Assembly (NCBI RefSeq): GCF_000972385.1
Contig: NZ_JXTE01000039.1
Span: 1 to 64,000, forward strand
DNA from: Streptomyces sp. WM6386
GTDB lineage: Bacteria; Actinomycetota; Actinomycetes; Streptomycetales; Streptomycetaceae
DNA length: 64,000 nucleotides
Reading direction: 5' to 3'
Below, one piece after another: positions 56,901 to 64,000 of the stretch (positions within the stretch are counted from its first letter, which is position 1; the number at the start of each line of letters is the position of its first letter). The notes below the pieces were generated by a model. That model saw nothing but the letters and a program-made list of their open reading frames with translations. It made no database searches and was not told the DNA's origin. A program made the translations under genes and the position numbers.

Positions 56901-58445
56901 ATGTCATCCTTGTTCCGGGGCCGGCCGCGGCGCGCGACCTCGCACATATCCGTGCGGGTGGCGCACACCCTGCTGGGCGGGCTGGCCGGAGTGGTGTGGC
57001 TGGTGTTGCCGGGGATGGCGTTCGACGACGGTGCCTCGGTTGCGGGGGCCCGGGCGGGGGCCGCGCAGCAGGTTCAGGCCCAGGAGGACGAGTCCTCGGC
57101 CGCCGACCTCGTCCTCCCCCTCCTCGTGGCGGGCGCCGCGGGTGCGGTCGCGGGATACACCTACGTACGGCGCACGCGGCGGGCCCGGACCCGCACCACT
57201 CCCGGCGGCACCCTCGTCGCCCCATGGACACCGTCCGCCGGTGAACTCGACGCACAGGCACAGGCGTCGCTCGTCATGGCCGACGACTGCATCCGCACCA
57301 GCCGTGCGGAACTCGGCTTCGTCGAGGCACGGTTCGGGAAGAGTGCCGTGGCGCCCTTCACGGCGGCCCTGCGGGACGCGGAGGGCGAGCTGAGGGCCGC
57401 CTTCCGGATGCGGCAGCAGTACGACGACGGTGTACCGGAGGAGCCCGCGGCCCGGCGGCACGCCCTCGCCGGGGTCGTCGGACGGTGCGAGGAGGCCGGG
57501 CGGCGGCTGGACGCGGAGGCGGCCGGGTTCGACCGGTTGCGGGCGCTGGAGAAGGGCCTGGGCGAGGCCCTGGAGGTCGCCGAGGGCCGCTTCCGGGCGC
57601 TGGCCGGGCGCACCGGGACCGTCGAGGCGCTCCTCGCCGACTGGCACGAGCGGTACGCCCCCTCGGCCACCGCCCCCGTCACCGGCCACACCGAACAGGC
57701 CAAGGACCGCCTGGTGTTCGCCACCCTCCGCCTCAACCAGTCCCGCCAGTGCGCCGACCGCGCGGAGACCGAGAGGGCCGCCCTGCACCTCTGCGCCGCC
57801 GAGGGCGCGATCGCCCAGGCCACCGTCTTCCTGGACGGCATCGAACGGCTCGCCGCGGCACTGACGAACGCCGAGGCCCTGGTACCGGCGGCACTGACCG
57901 GCGCGGAAGCGGAACTCGCGAGGGCACGGGAAGGGCTGGCCGACGTGCCCGCCGGCGAGCTGCGGGCCCGGATCCTGCGTGCCGACGGCGCCCTGGCCCT
58001 CGTACGGGACGAACGGACCACCGGGCCGTACGACCCCCTCGGCGCCCTGCGCCGGATCGTGCGGTCGGCCGGCCCGCTGACGACGGAGCCGACGGCCGGG
58101 GTGCTGGGAGCGGCCGCCCTGCTGGTCGGCCGTACCGCGATATCCGCCGCGGACGATGTCGTCGCGACCCACCGGGGCGCGGTGGGCGCGACGGCCCGCA
58201 CCCGGCTGGCGGAGGCGGGCCGACTGCTCACCGAGGACCCGACGGCCGCGGCCGAGTACGCCGGGGAGGCCCGCGACCTGGCCGAGCAGGACGTGCGGGT
58301 ACACGGCAATCCGGCGACGGAGCACGAGAGCGGGGTGGCGGGGGCGATCCTGGGCGGCATCCTGCTGGACGCCGAGACCCCCACGGCCTTCGGCGGCCCA
58401 CGGACGCGGGCGCGCGGCCCGGTAGGCGAACTCAGAACAAGCTGA
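56901..58445 (+). CDS. Membrane/coiled-coil protein resembling TPM-domain proteins without the TPM domain
   Basis: 514 residues, weak ribosome site. N-terminal signal or membrane helix (AHTLLGGLAGVVWLVLPGMA), a short linker, a second helix (LVLPLLVAGAAGAVAGYTYV) with RRTRRAR behind it. A long alpha-helical region follows (ELGFVEARFGKSAVAPF..., RLDAEAAGFDRLRALE). Streptomyces relatives I remember have an extracellular TPM (YgcG/Psb32) domain of about 140 residues before the second helix; here only about 30 residues remain. It converges on the PP2C regulator with a 14-bp overlap. Confidence 0.7.
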   Translation: MSSLFRGRPRRATSHISVRVAHTLLGGLAGVVWLVLPGMAFDDGASVAGARAGAAQQVQAQEDESSAADLVLPLLVAGAAGAVAGYTYVRRTRRARTRTTPGGTLVAPWTPSAGELDAQAQASLVMADDCIRTSRAELGFVEARFGKSAVAPFTAALRDAEGELRAAFRMRQQYDDGVPEEPAARRHALAGVVGRCEEAGRRLDAEAAGFDRLRALEKGLGEALEVAEGRFRALAGRTGTVEALLADWHERYAPSATAPVTGHTEQAKDRLVFATLRLNQSRQCADRAETERAALHLCAAEGAIAQATVFLDGIERLAAALTNAEALVPAALTGAEAELARAREGLADVPAGELRARILRADGALALVRDERTTGPYDPLGALRRIVRSAGPLTTEPTAGVLGAAALLVGRTAISAADDVVATHRGAVGATARTRLAEAGRLLTEDPTAAAEYAGEARDLAEQDVRVHGNPATEHESGVAGAILGGILLDAETPTAFGGPRTRARGPVGELRTS

Positions 58446-61107
58446 GCAAGGCCTCCGCGGGGTCCGCCAGCCCCGTCTCCCCGTCCGGCAACGGCAGCTC
58501 GAACCACACCGTCTTGCCCCGAGGCGTCCGGCGTGATCCCCACGCCGCACTCAGCAGCCCGACCAGCTGCAACCCTCGCCCGCCTTCGTCCGTGTCACGC
58601 GCCCGCCGCCGCCGCGGCTGCACCAACCCGGAGTCCCACACCTCGCACACCAGGGTTTGGTCCAGCAACAACCGCAACCTGATCTCACCCTCGCCGTACC
58701 GCAGAGCGTTCGTCACCAGCTCACTGACCAGCAGCTCCGTCGTGTCGACCAGCGGCTCCAGATCCCAGGCCAGCAACCGCGCACGGGCGTACTCCCGCGC
58801 CCGCCCCACACTCCGCGGCTCCCGCGGCAGCGTCCAGTCGCCCACGGAGTCCTCGGGCAGGCCCTGGACACGTGCCATCAGCAGGGCGATGTCGTCCTCG
58901 CCGTGGTGGCTGTCGAGGGTGTTGAGGACGTGGTCGCAGACATCCTCCAGCGGCAGGGTGGGATCCGTCAGCGCCCCCACGAAGGCCTGGAGCCCCTCGT
59001 CGAGGGGGTGATCGCGGCTTTCGACCAGTCCATCCGTGTAGAGCGCCAACAGCGCGCCTTCGGGGAGATCGACCTCCACCTCCTCGAAGGGCTCACCCCC
59101 GACGCCGAGCGGCATGCCCGGCGGCACGTCGAGCATGAGGGCCGCCTCTCCGGGCTCCACGAGGACCGGCGGCAGATGACCCGCGTTGGCGAAGGTGCAG
59201 CGGCGGGTCACGGAGTCGTAGACCGCGTAGACGCAGGTCGCCAGGTACACCTCGGACAGGTCCGCCTCACGGGGCCGGCGGGCCGCGCGGGTGGCCTGCT
59301 GGACACCGCCCGGCGCACCGAGACCGCGCGCGATCTCGTCCAACGCGCTCAGCACTTCGGCCGGTTCGAGGTCCAGCAACGCCAGCGTCCGTACGGCGGA
59401 GCGCAGTTCGCCCATCGCCACCGCCGCCCGCAGCCCGCGGCCCATCACGTCGCCGACCACCAACGCCGTACGGTGACCGGGCAGTTCGATGACGTCGAAC
59501 CAGTCGCCGCCGACCTCGCTGGGCCGGTCGGAGGAGGAGTTGCCCGGCAGATAGCGACAGGCGATGTCGAGGCCGGAGGCGACCGGGTCGCCCGGGGGCA
59601 GCAGCGACCGCTGCAGTATCAACGCCCGCTCGTGCTCACGCCGGTACAGCCGCGCGTTGTCGATACAGACCGCCGCCCGCGCCGCCAGCTCCACCGCCAG
59701 CTCCCGGTCCCGGTCCCCGAACGGCTCGCTGCCCTTCGTGCGGGCGAACTGCGCCAGTCCTACGACGGTGTCGTGGGCGACCATCGGCACGGCGAGCGTG
59801 GACTGCACCAGGCCGCCCTCCTCGGGCGGGATGAACAGCGGGCGGGCGGTGCGCAGGGCGTCCGCGCAGGGCGAGTTGAAGGGGAAGTGGTGGACGGCGC
59901 CGACCGAGACGGGCGGGCCCGAGCTGATGAAGGGGGCGTCGGAGACGGCGCTGGCAAAGGCGACGCGGCGGAGTTCCGCGCTGCCGTCGGCGAGTCCCGG
60001 CGGGGTCTCGTCGCCCGCCAGGAGGCCTTGGTAGAGGTCGACCGTGGCCAGGTCGCAGAAGCCGGGGACGACGACGTCCAGGAGTTCGCGGGCCGTGGTC
60101 TCCAGGTCGAGGGAGTTGCCTATCCGGGCGCCGGCCTCGTTCAGAAGGGCGAGATTGCGCCGCGCCGCGGCCGCTTCCCGGGCTGCCGCACGGCGGGCCG
60201 TGATGTCGGTCGCGAGCCAGGCGATGCCGATGGGGCGGCCGGAGCCGCTGCGCACGCGGTAGAGGTTGACCGACCAGTGGCGGCGCTCGTCGGAGCCGGG
60301 CAGGAAGCCGGTGACATGCATGTCCGTGATGGATTCGCCGGTCTCCAGGACGCGGCGCAGGGTGGCCGCCACCCGCTCGGCCTCGGGGCGGGGCAGATAG
60401 TCGCCGACACCCTTGCCACGGTGGTCGTCCGGGGTACCGCCGAAGAGGGAGGCGAAGCGATGGTTGGCGCGCCGGACCCGCAGATCGGGGTCGATCAGCA
60501 GAAAGCCGAACGGAGATTGACCGAAAATCGACTGCGAGGCGGCAAGGTCGGTCTCGATCCGACGCAGGGTGCGGACGTCCACGACGATACAGACGGCGGC
60601 CCGCTCACCCTCCGCGGTCTGCGTCGGCATGACATAGACCTCTGCCAGCCCCTCCTCGCCCGCCTCCTGGTCGGCCGACTCCGGCACCCGGAAGGGGACC
60701 ACCCCGGTCCACTCGCGGCCGTCGAGGATCTCGGCCATCTTGCGCTGACCGACCTCGCGCTGGTCGGCGTCTATGAACGCCTCGATGGGGTCCATGCCGA
60801 CGGCCCGGTCGGCGGGAATCCCGAAGAGCTGCTCGGCGCGCAGACTCCACTGGTCCACGAGGCCGTCGGGGCCGATGGAGAAGGACGCGACCTTGATGTA
60901 GTCGTAGATGGAGCCGGGCGGGCTGCTCTGCCACATCGCGCCACCCAGGGGGGCGCCGGCGCCTCCGCCGGGTTCACCGGTGGATTCCAGGCCTGTTCCG
61001 CCCATGGCACCACGCGTCACGTCGGCCACGGTGTCACCCGCGGCCTCCGACCTCGCGCCGTCCGACGGGTCCTCGGACTCCGTGGCCTTCGCTGGTATCT
61101 CGCTCAC
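58432..61107 (-). CDS. PAS-GAF-SpoIIE phosphatase with C-terminal HATPase (RsbU/RsbW fusion type)
   Basis: 891 residues from GTG 61107 (GGAGGGG upstream). Order: two PAS domains (about 60-310), GAF (about 320-480), SpoIIE/PP2C phosphatase (about 500-720; metal sites GGDWFDVI, VGDVMGRG, YTDGLVE, EDDIALL), then a HATPase (about 760-885; ELVTNALRYGEG, DEGGRGLQLVGLLS). Such proteins dephosphorylate anti-anti-sigma proteins and bind them or a sigma factor, so they act on a SigB-like partner-switch. The sensed signal is unknown. A start further upstream (61302) has no ribosome site. Confidence 0.88.
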   Translation of the reverse strand: MSEIPAKATESEDPSDGARSEAAGDTVADVTRGAMGGTGLESTGEPGGGAGAPLGGAMWQSSPPGSIYDYIKVASFSIGPDGLVDQWSLRAEQLFGIPADRAVGMDPIEAFIDADQREVGQRKMAEILDGREWTGVVPFRVPESADQEAGEEGLAEVYVMPTQTAEGERAAVCIVVDVRTLRRIETDLAASQSIFGQSPFGFLLIDPDLRVRRANHRFASLFGGTPDDHRGKGVGDYLPRPEAERVAATLRRVLETGESITDMHVTGFLPGSDERRHWSVNLYRVRSGSGRPIGIAWLATDITARRAAAREAAAARRNLALLNEAGARIGNSLDLETTARELLDVVVPGFCDLATVDLYQGLLAGDETPPGLADGSAELRRVAFASAVSDAPFISSGPPVSVGAVHHFPFNSPCADALRTARPLFIPPEEGGLVQSTLAVPMVAHDTVVGLAQFARTKGSEPFGDRDRELAVELAARAAVCIDNARLYRREHERALILQRSLLPPGDPVASGLDIACRYLPGNSSSDRPSEVGGDWFDVIELPGHRTALVVGDVMGRGLRAAVAMGELRSAVRTLALLDLEPAEVLSALDEIARGLGAPGGVQQATRAARRPREADLSEVYLATCVYAVYDSVTRRCTFANAGHLPPVLVEPGEAALMLDVPPGMPLGVGGEPFEEVEVDLPEGALLALYTDGLVESRDHPLDEGLQAFVGALTDPTLPLEDVCDHVLNTLDSHHGEDDIALLMARVQGLPEDSVGDWTLPREPRSVGRAREYARARLLAWDLEPLVDTTELLVSELVTNALRYGEGEIRLRLLLDQTLVCEVWDSGLVQPRRRRARDTDEGGRGLQLVGLLSAAWGSRRTPRGKTVWFELPLPDGETGLADPAEALLSLF

Positions 61108-61367
61108 GCGAACCGTCCCCTCCAGCTCACCGCGTCCGGCACCGGTCACCGGCAGCGGCTGCCCGCAGTATCCAGCACTACGGCGCCGCACAACACGGTG
61201 TTCACGATCACAGCACGGTCCCAGCGTTTTTTGGACCGCACCGCGACAACACTTCCAGTCTTCTAACCAGCCAACACACTGTCGAATCACGTACTCCGGC
61301 AACCGTCAGTGGCCTGAACCAGTCGCTGGACAGGGCGGGCGGGGTCGTACAGCCCGGACACCCCGGT

Positions 61368-61805
61368 TCATCCCGGGACCGCGAGCTCGAACCACACCGT
61401 CTTGCCCGCCTCACCTGGTCTGGTGCCCCAGCGGCGCGAGGAGTGGGCGACCAGTTGCAGACCCCGGCCGCCCTCGTCCTCGGGATCGGCGACCCGCTCC
61501 CGCGGCGGGTCCGGGAGCGGGTCGGAGACCTCGACCAGCAGGACGTCACCGAGGCCGGTGGGGCGGACGAGACGGACGCCGATGGGGCCGGTGGCATGTC
61601 GCAGCGCATTGGTCACCAGCTCGCTGACCAGCAGCGTCGTGATGTCGGCGACGCTGTCGAGGTTCCAGTCGCGCAGTCGGCCGCGGACGGCGGCGCGGGC
61701 GGCGCGTACGGCGCCGGGGTCCGCGGGAAAGGTCCACTCGGCGCAGTCGCCTTCGGTGTCGATCACGCCGATCACTTCCCGGGCCACGCCCATGTCCGGT
61801 TTCAT
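61368..61805 (-). CDS. Stand-alone HATPase, RsbW-like anti-sigma kinase
   Basis: 145 residues. N box LLVSELVTNALRHATG and G box EDEGGRGLQLVAHSSRRWG, ending GKTVWFELAVPG. It closely resembles the C-terminal domain of the PP2C protein encoded next to it (DEGGRGLQLV..., GKTVWFELPLP). Start choice is uncertain: ATG 61805 has no ribosome site and GTG 61817 or ATG 61793 are options. It probably phosphorylates or binds anti-sigma partners. Confidence 0.8.
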   Translation of the reverse strand: MKPDMGVAREVIGVIDTEGDCAEWTFPADPGAVRAARAAVRGRLRDWNLDSVADITTLLVSELVTNALRHATGPIGVRLVRPTGLGDVLLVEVSDPLPDPPRERVADPEDEGGRGLQLVAHSSRRWGTRPGEAGKTVWFELAVPG

Positions 61806-61924
61806 GGGGTTAATGGGCACATACCCGATATCCGGGGCGTGGTACCGCGTGGGAGGGCGCGTTGTGGTGCGAACGGCGTAGCTGGGGGCGCCTATGGGGT
61901 AGGGGGTGTCTGTCGTCGTGCGTC

Positions 61925-61990
61925 TGCGGGTGCGTTGTGGCTTGTCGCGCCCCGCGGCGGAGCCGCCAATGTCACAGCCCCGCGCCCCTG
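61925..61990. repeat. Dispersed Streptomyces repeat, copy 3 of 3, interrupted
   Basis: CTGCGGGTGCGTTGTGGC and TTGTCGCGC match copy 1. About 27 bases with the hairpin GCGGC-GGA-GCCGC (near 61955-61966) replace the short CAGTT, and the element resumes with CCCCGCGCCCCTGA. It lies between the HATPase and Nudix genes, both on the minus strand. Confidence 0.75.
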
Positions 61991-61996
61991 AGGCAC

Positions 61997-62392
61997 CTAG
62001 AGCAGAGCCTCGATTTTTCGGACCGCCTCCACGTCCTGGTCCAGCCAAGGGACGTCCCAGAGCTCTTCCCTCATCAGCCAGCGCAGTTCGTCGTGGTCCT
62101 GCAGGGGCTTGGGGTCCGGTGAGCCGGAGAGCAGGTGAGCCGTCCAGACCTGGAGGACGTAGGGCGGCTTCAACGGCCACCGGCCCGGGACCCGGTCCCC
62201 CACCTCGATCTCTACGCCCAACTCCTCCCGTAGCTCGCGCTCCAGGGCCGCCTCGGGCGTCTCACCGGGTTCGACCTTGCCGCCCGGTAGTTCCCAGCGG
62301 CCGGCCAGTTCGGGGGGTGCGCTGCGGCGGGCGGCCAGGAGGCGGCCGGTGTCGAGGAGGGCGGCTCCGACCACCACGGTCCGTTCGGTCAT
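61997..62392 (-). CDS. mutT: Nudix hydrolase, MutT type (8-oxo-dGTP pyrophosphatase)
   Basis: 131 residues. Complete Nudix box GGKVEPGETPEAALERELRE followed by ELGV (pattern GX5EX7REUXEEXGU). A VVGAALLDTGRLLAARRS start and WELPGGK support a MutT-like role in removing oxidised nucleotides. Substrate not proven. Confidence 0.87.
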   Translation of the reverse strand: MTERTVVVGAALLDTGRLLAARRSAPPELAGRWELPGGKVEPGETPEAALERELREELGVEIEVGDRVPGRWPLKPPYVLQVWTAHLLSGSPDPKPLQDHDELRWLMREELWDVPWLDQDVEAVRKIEALL

Positions 62393-62422
62393 GGACCGGA
62401 GCCTACGGGAGGCGTCGATCGG

Positions 62423-62617
62423 TCAGTTCGCCGTCGCGTTGCTGCCGTTCTGGCCGATGCGTTCGACCCAGTACAGCTGCTTGTGGCCGCGGCTGTCGAG
62501 GCTGTCCGCGATCTTCTGCGCCTCGGCCCGGGTGGCGTAGCGGCCCACGCGGTAGCGATTGCCGTTGTCGTCCTGCCGTATGACGAGCCAGGGAAGAGTG
62601 ATCGTGCCGTCGTTCAT
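62423..62617 (-). CDS. Small SPOR-like protein
   Basis: 64 residues: LPWLVIRQDDNGNRYRVGRY, then ATRAEAQKIADSLDSRGHKQ, a SPOR-like alpha/beta repeat. SPOR domains bind denuded septal peptidoglycan, but this protein lacks a signal peptide or membrane helix, so it may act in the cytoplasm. GGTGGGG precedes ATG. It lies 30 bp upstream of the Nudix gene on the same strand. Confidence 0.75.
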   Translation of the reverse strand: MNDGTITLPWLVIRQDDNGNRYRVGRYATRAEAQKIADSLDSRGHKQLYWVERIGQNGSNATAN

Positions 62618-62926
62618 CGCGCCCCACCGTCCCTTCCCGCTCGCGGTTCTCGCCGTACCCCGCCCGCTAAGGAAACCGCACTCCGCATATGCCCGAGCCT
62701 ACGCCTAACCTTTACGCAGCGAACACGGATTCTCACAAAGAGGTACGCAACCAGCCAGAACGCAGGGGGCGTGCGGCGCCGAACGCGCCGTGCACCCGCA
62801 TGAATGCATCCGGTCAGAGCGGTGTGCGCACGCCGGGGGTCACCTGCGAGAACGGCCAGATTCCAACGCCGCTCGCATGGGGCCCGGTTGGACGGGTACT
62901 GGTGGCAACTGCCGTGGTGGCGTGCG
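62618..62926. other. Intergenic stretch without a recognisable gene
   Basis: 309 bp between the SPOR-like gene and the end of the GntR gene. Somewhat AT-richer around 62690-62760. It must hold the promoter of the SPOR-like/Nudix pair. I see no clear hairpin terminator for the GntR gene and no ORF with a ribosome site. Confidence 0.5.
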
Positions 62927-63679
62927 CTACTTCACCGGAAGGTGGTAGGCGACCTGGTATCGGTCCGCCGGGATGACCACGTCGGCCGTCTCCACGGGGC
63001 GACCGGAGGCGTAGAACGTGCGGTGGACGACCACGACGACGTGGCCGGGGACGCCGCCCAGCGCGAGGAGTTCCTCGGCGAGACCGGGGCGGGCGCCGAC
63101 CTCCTCGGTGACGTTGTCCACGATCACATCGATGGCGGCCATGCGCTCGACGACGCCCATGCCGCCCAGCGGGCCCTCCTCGGGCAGCATCACGGGGGTG
63201 CGGCCGGTGACGGCGAGGGGCTCCCAGGAGGTGGAGAGCATCATCGGCTCGCCGTTGTCCCGGTAGACGTACTTGGTGCACATCACGCGGTCGCCCGGCC
63301 GGATGCCGAGCCGCTCGGCCACGGCGACGCTCGCCTCGGCCTGCGCGCTGCGGGACTCCCAGGTGCCGCGCGTCTCGCCGTCGGCCTGCTCCTGCCGGAA
63401 GGGCGTGGCCCCGCCGTCCGGGCGGAAGCCGGAGCGAGCCACCCGACGGGGCACCGGGCGCTCACGCACATACGTCCCGGAGCCGGAGCGGCCCTCGACC
63501 AGCCCCTCGGCCATCAGCACCTTGCGCGCCTCCAGGGCGACGGTGTCCGAGACGCCGTACTCCTCGCGGATTCTGGCCTGGGAGGGCAGCCGGGCGTGCG
63601 GTGGCAGCGAACCGTCGGCGATCTTCTTGCGAAGATCGCCCGCGACGCGCAGATACGCCGGCTGCTCACCGAATGTCAC
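62927..63679 (-). CDS. GntR/HutC-family transcriptional regulator
   Basis: 250 residues, GTG start with GGGAG 6 bases upstream. Winged HTH at about 8-76 (LRKKIADGSLPPHARLPSQA...EGLVEGRSGSGTYV) and a UTRA effector domain at about 100-245 (MLSTSWEPL, RTFYASGRPVETADVVIPAD). Likely a repressor released by a small ligand. No obvious target operon lies next to it; it may control itself and the partial gene at the right edge. Confidence 0.9.
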   Translation of the reverse strand: MTFGEQPAYLRVAGDLRKKIADGSLPPHARLPSQARIREEYGVSDTVALEARKVLMAEGLVEGRSGSGTYVRERPVPRRVARSGFRPDGGATPFRQEQADGETRGTWESRSAQAEASVAVAERLGIRPGDRVMCTKYVYRDNGEPMMLSTSWEPLAVTGRTPVMLPEEGPLGGMGVVERMAAIDVIVDNVTEEVGARPGLAEELLALGGVPGHVVVVVHRTFYASGRPVETADVVIPADRYQVAYHLPVK

Positions 63680-63757
63680 TGGCCGCTCCCATCAGGTTGT
63701 ACAGACAGCAACAGCGTGGCAACTGTGGGTTCCGCCACGCAAGCAAAGGCCAGAGAA

Positions 63758-63773
63758 TCACTCGATGTAGTGA
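63758..63773. promoter_or_regulatory. Candidate operator upstream of the GntR gene
   Basis: TCACT-CGATGT-AGTGA, a perfect 5-bp-arm palindrome with a 6-base centre, 79 bp upstream of the GntR start. GntR/HutC proteins bind short palindromes near their own promoters, so this is a reasonable autoregulation site. Not verified. Confidence 0.4.
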
Positions 63774-63826
63774 CATGTGCCCGCGTCGGGCTTTACGCAG
63801 GCACTTTCTCCCCGCTATACCGGTGA

Positions 63827-64000
63827 TCACACATCGAGTTCCCCGGCGCCCCCGCCGCCGCTCCCGCTGTCGTCGTCCTCGTCGTACGACGGCACCGTGG
63901 TGGCCAGGCCCAGAGCTTCGCGGGCGGTGACGGTGGTCTTGCCGTCGATGAAGTCGTAGCCGGCGTCGTAGTGCTCGTAGTACGTGTCGACGTCGCCCGC
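63827..64000 (-). CDS. C-terminal part of an unidentified protein (cut by right edge)
   Basis: The last 57 residues are visible: DVDTYYEHYDAGYDFIDGKT, then an Ala/Leu segment, an acidic patch (SYDEDDDSG), Gly-rich SGGGGAG and the end ELDV. Codon use is typical. I do not recognise it. Confidence 0.7.
   Translation of the reverse strand, partial: AGDVDTYYEHYDAGYDFIDGKTTVTAREALGLATTVPSYDEDDDSGSGGGGAGELDV

Overview
The window is a high-GC actinobacterial chromosome segment, almost certainly from a Streptomyces. Third codon positions are nearly all G/C, and GTG, TTG and 4-base GTGA/ATGA overlaps are common. The gene order matches, as far as I remember it, the S. coelicolor core region that runs from the M. 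tuberculosis sigE-like locus to bldK, typA and a succinate dehydrogenase operon. The species cannot be fixed from the sequence alone. I ran no database search; family names rest on motifs I can read.

Layout. 1-3.2 kb: envelope-stress locus (htrA-type protease cut by the left edge, zinc-finger anti-sigma, ECF sigma) with a divergent O-methyltransferase that seems to start at ATT. 3.3-13 kb: housekeeping genes (DUF3117, enoyl-CoA hydratase/isomerase, tag, DivIVA-like, folP2-type, LOG-like protein, dapE, a secreted lysozyme-like protein, a small secreted protein, dapC, fdxA). 12.2-17.6 kb: GNAT and SirB1-like pair, then a DesRK-like two-component system translationally coupled to a two-gene ABC exporter. 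17.8-20.4 kb: a PG-binding membrane protein with a very long cytoplasmic collagen-like tail. 20.5-21.8 kb: mshB (mycothiol). 21.9-23.7 kb: wreck of a type I restriction-modification locus.

24-51 kb is a peptide-handling island. It holds a cytosolic dipeptidyl-peptidase-IV-like enzyme, three complete five-gene oligopeptide ABC transporters and an orphan peptide-binding lipoprotein. Two transporters share the bldK gene order (permease, binding protein, permease, ATPase, ATPase) and face each other on opposite strands about 1 kb apart. They are paralogues: their terminal ATPase genes contain a 72-bp perfect inverted repeat, and both carry a long hairpin just after the binding-protein gene. Imported peptides would be cut inside the cell by peptidases such as the DPP-IV-like enzyme, and by homology at least one transporter should carry the developmental BldK signal.

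46.4-55.5 kb: typA, two lipoproteins, and a three-gene succinate dehydrogenase of the mycobacterial Sdh1 type. 55.5-64 kb: kinase-like protein, a coiled-coil protein that appears to have lost its TPM domain, a PAS-GAF-PP2C-HATPase regulator next to a stand-alone HATPase anti-sigma-like protein, mutT-type Nudix, a SPOR-like protein, a GntR/UTRA regulator and a partial gene at the right edge.

The best leads for something undescribed are the convergent bldK-type duplication with its inverted identity tract and conserved hairpins, the signal-peptide relic upstream of bldKA, the ATT start, the collagen-like cytoplasmic tail, and the chimeric R-M remnant. I see no CRISPR array, tRNA, rRNA, prophage or insertion sequence.
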